A stretch of DNA of 64,000 nt from Palsa-504 sp963705835. Lineage in GTDB: Bacteria > Actinomycetota > Actinomycetes > Streptosporangiales > Streptosporangiaceae. Where the stretch lies: the NCBI GenBank assembly GCA_963705835.1, contig CAVPLC010000037.1, positions 115,129 to 179,128 on the forward strand, in the 5' to 3' direction. A model generated the notes under the pieces. It made no database searches. It worked only from the letters and a program-made list of their open reading frames with translations, and was not told where the DNA came from. Shown here in pieces: positions 1 through 8,175 of the stretch. The translations under genes and the position numbers were made by a program. How positions within the stretch are numbered: the first letter of the stretch is position 1; each line of letters starts with the position of its first letter.

Positions 1-1
1 C

Positions 2-892
2 AGGACCGGCCGCCCGTTCTTCCCCGCCGCGCTGACCGCGACCCTGGCCGCCCGGGTGGGCGCGGCGGCCGAGCACGCCGGGCTCTTCGACGAGCTGGAC
101 ACGACCTGGCTGCTCCTGGACGCCGAACTGCTGCCCTGGAACGTCAAGGCCGCCCGGCTGCTCCGCGACCAGTACGCCGCGGTGGCCGCCGCCGCCCGGA
201 CCTCGCTGCCCGCCGCGGTCGCCGTGCTTGAGCAGGCCGCCGGCCGCCCCCTGCCCGCCGATGGTGCCCAGGTCACCGAGCTGCTGGACCGCACCCGCGC
301 CCGGGCCGCCAACGCCGACGCGTTCACCGCCGCCTACCTGCGCTACTGCTGGCCGACCGACGGGCTGGCCGGCGTGCGCGTCGCCCCCTTCCAGCTGCTC
401 GCCTCCGAAGGCGCCGTGTACCACGAGCGACCGCACCCGTGGCACCTGGAGCTGGCCGCCCGGCTCGCCGCCGCCCGCCCCGAGCTGATCCAAACGACCC
501 GGCACCTGGCCGTGCAGACCAGCGACCCGGCCTCCGTCGCCGCGGCGACCCGCTGGTGGGAGGAGCTGACCGACGCCGGCGGAGAGGGGATGGTCGTCAA
601 GCCCGCCGCGAACCTGACCAGAGGCGACAAGGGACTGGTCCAGCCCGGCCTGAAGGTGCGCGGCCGTGAGTACCTGCGCCTGATCTACGGCCCGGACTAC
701 ACCGAGCCCGCCAACCTGGCCCGGCTGCGCCAGCGCGCGCTCAGCCACAAGCGCTCGCTCGCCCTGCGCGAATACGCCCTCGGCCTGGAGGCCCTGGACC
801 GGCTGGCCCGCGGCGAGCCGCTATGGCGCGTCCACGAATGCGTCTTCGCCGTCCTGGCCCTGGAGTCCGAGCCCGTCGACCCCCGCCTGTGA
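2..892 (+). CDS. Polynucleotide kinase-phosphatase (Pnkp), C-terminal ligase-domain part, cut by the window edge
   Basis: The C-terminal part of bacterial Pnkp, which with Hen1 repairs cleaved RNA ends. The open frame runs in from base 2, where RTGRPFF is readable, a motif of the Pnkp adenylyltransferase (ligase) domain; the kinase, phosphatase and nucleotidyl-lysine lie upstream of the window. Within the visible part are EGMVVKP (bases 584-604) and QPGLKVRGREYLRLIYG (from about base 641), matching ligase motifs IV and V, then the helical tail LSHKRSLALREYALG. The stop at 892 gives a normal C-terminus. The first in-frame start codon (GTG at 56) is not the real start, since conserved sequence continues before it. 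The family assignment is from motifs; the role in RNA repair is family knowledge. Confidence 0.85.
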   Translation, partial: RTGRPFFPAALTATLAARVGAAAEHAGLFDELDTTWLLLDAELLPWNVKAARLLRDQYAAVAAAARTSLPAAVAVLEQAAGRPLPADGAQVTELLDRTRARAANADAFTAAYLRYCWPTDGLAGVRVAPFQLLASEGAVYHERPHPWHLELAARLAAARPELIQTTRHLAVQTSDPASVAAATRWWEELTDAGGEGMVVKPAANLTRGDKGLVQPGLKVRGREYLRLIYGPDYTEPANLARLRQRALSHKRSLALREYALGLEALDRLARGEPLWRVHECVFAVLALESEPVDPRL

Positions 893-922
893 GCCGCCTA
901 CCCCGCCAGGCGTGACCACGGG

Positions 923-1354
923 CTACTCGGCCAGGCGGTAGACGCGGCTGTCCCTGAGCTGGAAGCCCAGCCGTTCGTACAGCCGGCCGGCCGCCTCCCG
1001 CGCGGGCCGCGTGGTCAGGTCGATCGTCCGGGCCCCGGCCGCCCGGGCCAGCCGGATCGCCTCCAGGGTCAGCGCCGCCCCGACCCCCTGGCCGCGAGCC
1101 GACTCGTCGACCACGACGTCCTCGATCCAGGCCCGCAGCCCGGTCGGGATGGGAAACGTCACCAGCGTCAGGACGCCGATGATCTCGCCGCCCGCGCGCA
1201 CCGCCAGCAGGCTGTTCCCGTTCCACGTCGCGACCTGCCGCACCGCCGCCGCGTCGAGCCGCGGCGCCGATCTCGACAGCTGAGCCAGCAGCCGGTTGAT
1301 CGCGGCCGCATCCCGGTCCGTGATCTCCCGCAGCACTTCTACCTCGATGCTCAC
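923..1354 (-). CDS. GNAT family N-acetyltransferase
   Basis: A 143-residue acetyl-CoA-dependent N-acetyltransferase with the usual short GNAT length. The acetyl-CoA pyrophosphate loop is RGQGVG (residues 87-92) after the strand IEDVVVDESA, and the C-terminal RLYERLGFQ is the typical GNAT motif B end. The substrate cannot be inferred. The GTG start follows the stop of the degenerate MDMPI-like gene (ending at 1368) by 13 bases, so the two were probably one transcript. Confidence 0.88.
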   Translation of the reverse strand: MSIEVEVLREITDRDAAAINRLLAQLSRSAPRLDAAAVRQVATWNGNSLLAVRAGGEIIGVLTLVTFPIPTGLRAWIEDVVVDESARGQGVGAALTLEAIRLARAAGARTIDLTTRPAREAAGRLYERLGFQLRDSRVYRLAE

Positions 1355-1367
1355 GACCGAGTGCCCC

Positions 1368-1631
1368 TCATTCCGCGTAGGTGCGCAGCAGCCGCAGCGC
1401 CACCGCGCCCTGCGGCCCGGTGACGGTCAGCCCCGAGTCCTGCGGCGCGAGCCGCCGCGCGGCGACCCGGCAGAACGCCCCGGCCGGCCCGCGGATGGCG
1501 GATCGCGCCCGGCGAGCCGAACTGCCACACGGACTCGCCGTCAGGCGCGGTCAGCTCGCACCAGACCTCCGCGCTGCCGGCCACTCCCCTAGCCGCTCCT
1601 GCTCCGCCCCCAGATCCTCAAACACGCCCAT
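1368..1631 (-). pseudogene. Collapsed, frameshifted remnant of an MDMPI-fold (maleylpyruvate isomerase-like, mycothiol-dependent) protein
   Basis: Three pieces of one family are readable on the minus strand. From ATG 1631 comes an N-terminal stretch MGVFEDLGAEQERLGEW, typical of TIGR03083-type proteins. In a second frame AEVWCELTAPDGESVWQFGS follows, the start of the MDMPI C-terminal domain. After a further shift near 1495-1505 the third piece is GPAGAFCRVAARRLAPQDSG and LTVTGPQGAVALRLLRTYAE, ending in TGA at 1368-1370. The metal- and mycothiol-binding four-helix part that should lie between the N-terminus and the C-terminal domain is missing, so about 260 bases remain of a gene normally near 600-750. 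It is inactive by deletion plus frameshift. The family call rests on recognised sequence patterns. Confidence 0.6.
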
Positions 1632-1639
1632 GCATCGGA

Positions 1640-1861
1640 CTATCCCACACCCGCCAGCAGCGCCACGGCCGCCGGCCCGCGAACCGGACCAGGGCCGTCG
1701 GCCTTGGTGCCCTTCTGGAACCCGCCGAACAGCACCGACAGCACGATCAAGAGCACCACCAGCAGCACGATCCACAGCAGGCACCCGGCCGCCCGAGACC
1801 GAGGCCAGCGCCGCCGGCGCTCCCGGTAACCCGAGCGCCGCCCGAACCCATACCTGGACAT
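1640..1861 (-). CDS. Small single-pass membrane protein, unknown function
   Basis: A 73-residue protein with a strongly basic N-terminus (residues 1-25, rich in Arg) and one hydrophobic segment, CLLWIVLLVVLLIVLSVLFG (about residues 27-46), then a short Gly/Lys tail. The positive-inside rule predicts a cytoplasmic N-terminus. It lies between the degenerate MDMPI-like gene and the divergent DUF4230 gene. No family is recognised. The coding case rests on the membrane segment and the clear start at 1861. Confidence 0.55.
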   Translation of the reverse strand: MSRYGFGRRSGYRERRRRWPRSRAAGCLLWIVLLVVLLIVLSVLFGGFQKGTKADGPGPVRGPAAVALLAGVG

Positions 1862-1986
1862 GCCCTGTGTCTTCCCACGCCCCGCGCAATATGCAAGGCG
1901 CCGCGAATTTTCTGAACCCGCCTGGGTAGTCGCATGCTCGCGCAGACGCCGCGCCGCGCGGCGGCACCACGCAAAGGACTGTAGCC

Positions 1987-2655
1987 ATGGCGCGCATGCC
2001 GAGGGGACCGAGGGTAGGGTCGCTGGCCGGGATCGTGGGCGCGGTCGCCGCCGTGCTCGTCCTGATCGTCGTGTTGTCCGCGGTCCACCTGCTGCCCCAG
2101 TTGCGGAACCCCTTCGCGGAAACCACCACGGTCCGCAGCCAGCCCGTCATCCTGAAGTCGATCACCGAGCTCAGCCGCTACGAGGCGGCCAGCGGCTCGT
2201 TCGAGGTCGTGGTCGACCTGACCCAGCACACCTCGCTGCTGCCCTCGTTCCTGGCGGGCAGCGAGACGCTGTTCATCGGGCAGGGCACCGACATCGCCTT
2301 CGTCGACTTCTCCCGGCTGAAGAGCCAGGCCATCAAGGTAAGCGCGGACCGCACCTCGGTCACCATCAGCCTGCCCAGGGCCCAGCTGGAACCGGCCGTG
2401 CTGGACGTCTCGCAGTCCTACGTGTACGCCCAGCAGCAAGGGCTGTTCAACCGGATCGGCAACTTCTTCTCCGGCAACCCGAACAGCCAGCAGCAGGTCT
2501 ACATCCTGGCCCAGCAGAAGATCCAGACCGCCGCCCAGCAGAGCCCGCTGCTGACCGAGGCGCAGAAGAACACCGAGGGCATGCTCGACGGCATGCTCAC
2601 CTCGCTGGGCTTCCAGCACGTCACCGTCACCTTCGGCAGCGCTCAAGCCCGCTAA
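1987..2655 (+). CDS. DUF4230 domain-containing membrane-anchored protein
   Basis: A 222-residue protein with an N-terminal membrane anchor (about residues 12-34) and an extracytoplasmic domain. The pattern TTTVRSQPVILKSITELSRY, the strands FEVVVDLTQHTSLLPSFLAG and SETLFIGQGTDIAFVDFSRL, and the Gln-rich amphipathic C-terminal region (YAQQQGLFNRIGNFFSGNPN) match DUF4230 proteins. Function is unknown for the family. The ATG at 1987 follows an AAGGA-type ribosome site (around 1973). The gene is divergent from the small membrane protein and convergent with the FUSC gene, 27 bases away. Confidence 0.8.
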   Translation: MARMPRGPRVGSLAGIVGAVAAVLVLIVVLSAVHLLPQLRNPFAETTTVRSQPVILKSITELSRYEAASGSFEVVVDLTQHTSLLPSFLAGSETLFIGQGTDIAFVDFSRLKSQAIKVSADRTSVTISLPRAQLEPAVLDVSQSYVYAQQQGLFNRIGNFFSGNPNSQQQVYILAQQKIQTAAQQSPLLTEAQKNTEGMLDGMLTSLGFQHVTVTFGSAQAR

Positions 2656-2682
2656 ACGCCGCCGAACGCCCCCGCCCCGGTC

Positions 2683-5097
2683 TTAACGCCACCAGGGCTG
2701 GCGGCGCTGCTCGGCGACGTGCGAGGCCGGGCCGGTGATCCCGTCCGCGTGCGAGCTCAGGTGCTGCAGGTGCTCGTGCACCCAGAGCAGGTGCGGATGA
2801 TGGCGCGTCGTGATGATCCGCACCAGGTCCGTATCGCCAGCCCTACCCTCCCCGTCAGCGTCGTTCATTCCATCCGGACCAGCGGCCGCCAGCGCGGCGC
2901 TCACCTCGGCGACAGCGCTGGCCTCCTCGCCGTTCGCCCCGGCCGAAGCGCTCGTCCCGTTCAGGCCGGTGAACGCCGGCACGGCGACCGGGAGCACCAC
3001 CTCATGAGCCGCTGGCCGTCCCACCAGCACCGCGACCCGTTCGTAGAACGCCGCCAGGTCGGCGGCGGCCCGGGTCAGCGCGTTACGCGCGTAGGCCATG
3101 CCGCGCTGGTGGTGGTGCCGGGCGTGCGGCGGGGCCTGCAGTCCGGCCAGCGAGTACGCGGTCAGCCGCAGCCGCATCGTGGCCATCACCAGCATCCACA
3201 GGTCCTGCTTGGACAGGTGCTTGGCGCCCTGCTCGGCGAGGAAACCGCGCAGCGCCTCGTCGAGCCGGATCCCGGCGGTGACGGCGGCCGGGCCGGCGTC
3301 CGGCGGTTCCTGCCGGTTGCCCAGGGCCCAGTCGACCAACTGGGTCAGGTAGGCGGCCCCGATCCGGAACCCGTCGGCCAGATCGTCGCCGACCACCGAG
3401 GCCGCGCCGCGCGGCCAGAACAGCACGCCGACCGCCAGGCTCACCAGGCAGCCGAGCGCCACGTCCTGGATGCGGAGCAGGCCCACCTTCCACCCCACCG
3501 GCACGAGCAGGTTGAACAGCACCACGATGACGACGGTGAACGCGGCCTGCCCGAAGGTGAACGGCAGCGTCCCCGGTGCGTACGCGGCCACGGCAATGGC
3601 GATCGGCAGCGCCGTCCACAGCGCGGGCGTGCTGGTCCCGATGCCGAGCAGCAGCAAGGCGCCGACCACGAAGCCGATCACGGTGCCGCCCAGCGCGCGC
3701 AGCGCGGTGGACTCGGTGGACGCCGCGTTGGTGCGCAGCACCGACAGCGTGCCGAGCACCACCCAGAACCCGTGCTGGACCCCGGACACGTCCGCCACCA
3801 GGACCGCCGCGGCCAGAGCCACCGACGCGCGCAGGCTGTTCAGGAACCAGACCGAGCGGATGCTGGCGTGCCGGGTCAGGACGCCGAGCGCGCCGTACAG
3901 CGCGGCCACCCGCCGCTCGGACTCGGTCCCCTCGGGCTGGACCCCGTACCAGCCGCGGCGCCGCGCGGCGATCGTCTCGGGGTCGGCCCTCCTGGTCGCG
4001 ATCATCGAGTCGGCCACGATGTTCCGCACGACCAGGGAGATCGTCTGGGCGTGGAAGGCATGCCGGGCGGCGGCTTCCGCCGAGTCGTAGTCCCCGTCCG
4101 GGGCCGGCTCCCGGTGGTAGGCGGCGCTGGCCTCGCGCAGCCGTTCCATCTGGGTGATGTCGGGCAGCGGCGCGGCCCCTGCAATCCCGTCCTGGTCGGC
4201 CAGCAGGTCGCCGACCCGCCTGAGCAGCACGGCGGACTCGGCGATCAGGTCGCGGTCGGGCTGGGCCGCCCGGTCCAGGTTCGGGTGGCCGTCGGTGGCG
4301 TCGGCGACCAGGGTGGTGCACCACTCCAGGTACTGCACCACGCTGGCCAGCGCCTGGTCCGCGGTGGCCAGCCCGGTCGGCCGGTACGGCGTGCTGGCGA
4401 ACGCGCTCATCAGCTCGTGCTTGGCGGCCTGGCAGGCCTGGTGGTCGGCCGGGGTCGCCGTGCCTGCAACGGACGCGTCGAGCGCGGCGGCCAGCGCCCG
4501 CGCCGAGCCGGCCGCGGCCGCCCGCAGCCGGTCTCCCGGCGAGGGCGGCGAGAGCACCAGCACGGCCACCGTGGCCACGGCCGAGGCCAGCCACCAGCCC
4601 GCCAGCCGGTCGGGGATCGTGCTCACCGTGCCGGGCGTGGCCACCGGCAGCACGTAGGGGAATAGCGCGGCGATGACCCCGGAGGCCGCGTTCGGCCCGG
4701 CCACCCCGGCGAAGAAGATGCCGAACACCACCGGGATCGTGACCAGCACGGCCAGCCACTTGACCCCGCTGACCGCGGTGCCGATGATCAGCCCGAGGCT
4801 CCCGGTCACCGCCAGCCCGAAGTGAGCGATGACCTTATCCCGCCTGCTGCCGCCGAACGAGGCCACGACCAGGTGCGCGAACCCGCCGAACGCGGCGAAC
4901 AGGGCCATCTGCAGGTTGCCGAAGCCCTCGTAGGTCAGCGCGAACAGCGAGGGAATGACGAGCACGGCGCGCAGCGTTCTAAACGCGGCAGCTTCCGACC
5001 AGACCGGCAGCCACACGGGCCGGGTCACCGATGGCGGGGCGGCGGGCTGCGGGGGGCGGCCCAGCGGCGGGCGGCGCGCGATGCTCATATCGGGCAT
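2683..5097 (-). CDS. FUSC family integral membrane protein (aromatic-acid-exporter-like)
   Basis: An 804-residue protein with the double architecture of the FUSC/YccS family. There is an N-terminal membrane block (about residues 38-180, e.g. NLQMALFAAFGGFAHLVVAS), a central cytoplasmic helical region (about 185-405), a second membrane block (about 410-565) with the FUSC pattern VQHGFWVVLGTLSVLRTNAA, and a C-terminal soluble tail. Family members include the AaeB and YccS-type inner membrane proteins implicated in efflux of aromatic acids; no substrate is shown here. The tail ends in a low-complexity Ala/Gly/Ser stretch. It is a single gene, divergent from rpsO. Confidence 0.85.
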   Translation of the reverse strand: MPDMSIARRPPLGRPPQPAAPPSVTRPVWLPVWSEAAAFRTLRAVLVIPSLFALTYEGFGNLQMALFAAFGGFAHLVVASFGGSRRDKVIAHFGLAVTGSLGLIIGTAVSGVKWLAVLVTIPVVFGIFFAGVAGPNAASGVIAALFPYVLPVATPGTVSTIPDRLAGWWLASAVATVAVLVLSPPSPGDRLRAAAAGSARALAAALDASVAGTATPADHQACQAAKHELMSAFASTPYRPTGLATADQALASVVQYLEWCTTLVADATDGHPNLDRAAQPDRDLIAESAVLLRRVGDLLADQDGIAGAAPLPDITQMERLREASAAYHREPAPDGDYDSAEAAARHAFHAQTISLVVRNIVADSMIATRRADPETIAARRRGWYGVQPEGTESERRVAALYGALGVLTRHASIRSVWFLNSLRASVALAAAVLVADVSGVQHGFWVVLGTLSVLRTNAASTESTALRALGGTVIGFVVGALLLLGIGTSTPALWTALPIAIAVAAYAPGTLPFTFGQAAFTVVIVVLFNLLVPVGWKVGLLRIQDVALGCLVSLAVGVLFWPRGAASVVGDDLADGFRIGAAYLTQLVDWALGNRQEPPDAGPAAVTAGIRLDEALRGFLAEQGAKHLSKQDLWMLVMATMRLRLTAYSLAGLQAPPHARHHHQRGMAYARNALTRAAADLAAFYERVAVLVGRPAAHEVVLPVAVPAFTGLNGTSASAGANGEEASAVAEVSAALAAAGPDGMNDADGEGRAGDTDLVRIITTRHHPHLLWVHEHLQHLSSHADGITGPASHVAEQRRQPWWR

Positions 5098-5296
5098 TGC
5101 CTCAGTCTAAGAAGCTCGGACGGGACGCCTCAACGACAGCCTCGAGCCCGCGCGAAGACACGGCGCAACTGCTCAGCGGCTCGTGGTAGTGTGAAACGCT
5201 GCCCGGCGAGTAGCCATGGCAGACAGAGATGTGCTGCACCCTCATGCGGCCGTCTCGGGGGATCAACCCTCATCGCGCCAATCCTTAAGGAGTCAC

Positions 5297-5566
5297 GTGC
5301 CGCTCGACACCGCCGCCAAGAAAGAGATCCTGGCGGAGTACGCGACCAGTGAGGGTGACACCGGTTCGCCGGAAGTCCAGGTCGCGCTGCTGACCAGGCG
5401 GATCAACCACCTGACCGAGCACCTGAAGGTGCACAAGCACGACCACCACAGCCGCCGCGGGCTGCTGCTGCTGGTCGGCCGTCGCCGTAGGCTGCTCAAG
5501 TACCTGGCCAAGAAGGACATCAATCGCTACCGTGCGATCAGGGAGCGCCTCGGCATCCGCCGCTAG
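5297..5566 (+). CDS. rpsO: 30S ribosomal protein S15
   Basis: An 89-residue protein, the standard S15 length, binding 16S rRNA in the small-subunit platform. It carries the S15 signature (GSPEVQVALLTRRINHLTEH, then KVHKHDHHSRRGLLLLVGRR). The GTG start at 5297 is chosen because AAGGAG lies at 5287-5292 and the encoded protein then begins exactly as family members do; the open frame continues upstream to 5216, but that extension has no S15 homology. A TAGTGT at 5187-5192 fits an actinobacterial -10 element, without a convincing -35. It is followed by pnp, the conserved bacterial order. Confidence 0.97.
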   Translation: MPLDTAAKKEILAEYATSEGDTGSPEVQVALLTRRINHLTEHLKVHKHDHHSRRGLLLLVGRRRRLLKYLAKKDINRYRAIRERLGIRR

Positions 5567-5653
5567 GCGGACCCGTCAAACCCCGAGCCAGGACAACTGC
5601 ATAACGAAAACACTGACATCCCGTAGCCCCCGGCCCCGAGCGCCAGGGCCGGT

Positions 5654-5703
5654 CCTCGGTAGTGGTCCCCGGGTACCTCAGATCCCGAGGGCTTCGATCG
5701 AAG
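5654..5703 (+). promoter_or_regulatory. Inverted repeats in the rpsO-pnp spacer (possible mRNA processing hairpin)
   Basis: The 224-base spacer holds CCTCGG (5654-5659) paired with CCGAGG (5685-5690), and immediately after it the perfect 12-base palindrome CTTCGATCGAAG (5692-5703). There is no U-tract, so an intrinsic terminator is unlikely. In Streptomyces an intergenic hairpin between rpsO and pnp is processed by RNase III, part of PNPase autocontrol. Assigning that role here is inference from position and structure. Confidence 0.45.
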
Positions 5704-5790
5704 ACCGGCCGGCTGTCCTAACGGGCGAGCTTGGCCACATGCGGCACGGCGGCGGGTGGGTGCGGGATCTACCGCAAGGAGGTCTCACCC

Positions 5791-8175
5791 GTGGAGGGTG
5801 TCCGAAGCGCCGAAGCCGTCATTGACAACGGTGAATTTGGCGTCCATACGATCAGGTTCGAGACGGGCAGGCTAGCCCGCCAGGCCGCGGGTTCGGCCCT
5901 GGTAACGCTCGACGGCGAGACCGTGGTGCTCTCCGCCACCACGGCGTCCAGGCAACCCAAGGAGGGCCTGGATTTCTTCCCGCTCACAGTGGACGTGGAA
6001 GAGCGGATGTATGCGGCGGGCCGGATTCCCGGCTCGTTTTTCCGTAGAGAGGGCCGTCCGTCCGAGGACGCGATCCTCACCTGCAGGCTCATCGACCGGC
6101 CGCTGCGCCCGTCTTTCGTCAAGGGCCTGCGCAACGAGATCCAGATCGTCGAGACGATCCTCGCGCTCGACCCGCAGCACCTGTACGACGTGGTGGCGAT
6201 CAACGCCGCCTCCATGTCCACCCAGGTGGCGGGCCTGCCGTTCTCCGGCCCCATCGGCGGGGTCCGGGTGGCCCTGATCAAGGGCCAGTGGGTGGGCTTC
6301 CCGACCCACGAGCAGCTCGCCCAGGCCACCTTCGACATGGTGGTCGCGGGCCGCACGCTGGAGGACGGCGACGTGGCCATCATGATGGTCGAGGCCGAGT
6401 CGACCCCGGGGACGCTCAAGCTGCTCGCCGACGAGGCCGGCGGCGCCGTGGCGCCCACCGAGGACACCGTGGCCGAGGGCCTGGAGGCGGCCAAGCCGTT
6501 CATCCGGGCGCTGTGCGAGGCGCAGCAGCGGCTGGCCGCCGAGTCGGCGCAGGCCGAGGGCGCCGCGCACGCCGAGTACCCGGTGTTCGTGGACTACGCC
6601 GAGGACGTGTACGAGGCCGTGGCCCGCGAGGTGTCCGACGAGCTGGCCCAGGCGCTGACCATCGCGGGCAAGCACGACCGCGAGGCCGAGACCGACCGGG
6701 TCAAGGCGCTGGCCCAAGAGAAGCTCGCCGAGCAGTTCGAGGGCCGCGAGAAGGAGATCAGCGCGGCGTTCCGCTCGCTGACCAAGAAGCTGGTCCGGGA
6801 GCGGATCATCAGGGACGGCGTCCGCATCGACGGCCGCGGCCTGACCGACATCCGGCCGCTGTCCGCCATGACGCACGTGCTGCCCCGGGTGCACGGCTCC
6901 GCGCTGTTCGAGCGGGGCGAGACCCAGATCCTCGGCGTGACCACGCTGAACATGCTCCGCATGGAGCAGATGATCGACACGCTCAACCCGGAGCGCACCA
7001 AGCGCTACATGCACAACTACAACATGCCGCCGTACTCGACCGGCGAGACGGGCCGGGTCGGCTCGCCCAAGCGCCGCGAGATCGGGCACGGCGCGCTGGC
7101 CGAGCGGGCCCTGATCCCGGTGCTGCCGGCGCGCGAGGAGTTTCCTTACGCGATCCGGCAGGTCTCCGAGGCGCTCGGCTCGAACGGCTCCACGTCCATG
7201 GGCTCGGTCTGCGCCTCGACCATGTCCCTGCTCGACGCGGGCGTGCCGCTCAAGGACATGGTGTCCGGCATCGCCATGGGCCTGATCCACGAGGGCGGCC
7301 AGTACGTGACGCTGACCGACATCCTGGGCGCCGAGGACGCGTTCGGCGACATGGACTTCAAGGTGGCGGGCACCGAGCAGGTCATCACCGCGCTGCAGCT
7401 GGACACCAAGCTCGACGGCATCCCCGCCTCGGTGCTGGCCGCGGCGCTCAAGCAGGCCCGCGGGGCCCGGATGACCATCCTCGAGGTCATGCGCAGCGCC
7501 ATCAGCCAGCCCAACGAGATGTCCCCCTACGCCCCGCGGATCATCACGATCAAGGTGCCGGTGGACAAGATCGGCGAGGTCATCGGGCCCAAGGGCAAGA
7601 TGATCAACTCGATCCAGGACGACACGGGCGCCGAGATCACCATCGAGGACGACGGCACGATCTACGTCGGCGCCACCGACGGGCCCTCGGCCGAGGCGGC
7701 CCGGGCCGCGATCAACGCCATCGCCAACCCGCACATGCCCGAGGTGGGCGAGCGGTTCCTCGGCACGGTCGTCAAGACGACGACCTTCGGTGCCTTCGTG
7801 AGCCTGCTGCCCGGCAAGGACGGCCTGCTGCACATCACCCAGATCCGCAAGCTGCACGGCGGCAGGCGGATCGAGAACATCGACGACGTGGTCCACATCG
7901 GCGACAAGATCCAGGTCGAGATCCGCGAGATCGATGACCGGGGCAAGCTGTCGCTGGTCCCCGTCGAGGTCGTGGAGCGCGAGGCGGCCGGCGAGGACCT
8001 GTCCGGCGGCGACTCCCGCGGCGACCGCGGCGACCGCAATGACCGCCCCCGCGGCGACCGCGACCGCGGCGGCGACCGGGGCGGCGATCGCGGCGGCGAC
8101 CGGGACCGCGGCGGCGACCGCGCCGACGGGCAGCGCCGGACGCGGCACCGCACCCGCGGCGGGCACCAAGAATAG
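5791..8175 (+). CDS. pnp: Polyribonucleotide nucleotidyltransferase (PNPase / guanosine pentaphosphate synthetase)
   Basis: A 794-residue phosphorolytic 3'-5' exoribonuclease and 3'-polymerase; in actinomycetes the enzyme was also described as guanosine pentaphosphate synthetase I. The domains in order are: a first RNase PH core (about 1-150, with EERMYAAGRIPGSFFRREGR); an all-helical linker; a second RNase PH core (about 330-550, with GSNGSTSMGSVCASTMSLLD); KH (about 584-640, KIGEVIGPKGKMI); S1 (about 652-723, GTVVKTTTFGAFVSLLPGKD); and a charged tail. The GTG start at 5791 is set by a perfect AAGGAGG at 5776-5782. The tail (about 733-794) is built of Gly-Asp-Arg repeats, longer than a typical E. 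coli-type tail. The stop abuts the ATG of the next gene. Confidence 0.97.
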   Translation: MEGVRSAEAVIDNGEFGVHTIRFETGRLARQAAGSALVTLDGETVVLSATTASRQPKEGLDFFPLTVDVEERMYAAGRIPGSFFRREGRPSEDAILTCRLIDRPLRPSFVKGLRNEIQIVETILALDPQHLYDVVAINAASMSTQVAGLPFSGPIGGVRVALIKGQWVGFPTHEQLAQATFDMVVAGRTLEDGDVAIMMVEAESTPGTLKLLADEAGGAVAPTEDTVAEGLEAAKPFIRALCEAQQRLAAESAQAEGAAHAEYPVFVDYAEDVYEAVAREVSDELAQALTIAGKHDREAETDRVKALAQEKLAEQFEGREKEISAAFRSLTKKLVRERIIRDGVRIDGRGLTDIRPLSAMTHVLPRVHGSALFERGETQILGVTTLNMLRMEQMIDTLNPERTKRYMHNYNMPPYSTGETGRVGSPKRREIGHGALAERALIPVLPAREEFPYAIRQVSEALGSNGSTSMGSVCASTMSLLDAGVPLKDMVSGIAMGLIHEGGQYVTLTDILGAEDAFGDMDFKVAGTEQVITALQLDTKLDGIPASVLAAALKQARGARMTILEVMRSAISQPNEMSPYAPRIITIKVPVDKIGEVIGPKGKMINSIQDDTGAEITIEDDGTIYVGATDGPSAEAARAAINAIANPHMPEVGERFLGTVVKTTTFGAFVSLLPGKDGLLHITQIRKLHGGRRIENIDDVVHIGDKIQVEIREIDDRGKLSLVPVEVVEREAAGEDLSGGDSRGDRGDRNDRPRGDRDRGGDRGGDRGGDRDRGGDRADGQRRTRHRTRGGHQE
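8038..8130 (+). repeat. GGCGAC-CGCGGC short tandem repeats encoding the Gly-Asp-Arg tail of PNPase
   Basis: Degenerate 9-15 base units such as GGCGGCGACCGGG and GGCGGCGATCGCGG repeat through the 3' end of pnp, keeping frame and encoding about ten G-D-R or G-G-D-R units. They look like slippage-prone, in-frame repeats in a disordered RNA-binding-type tail. Confidence 0.8.

Noticed and set aside
2719..4665. A 648-residue plus-strand frame
   Set aside because: Shadow of the FUSC gene with low-complexity composition and no conserved motif.
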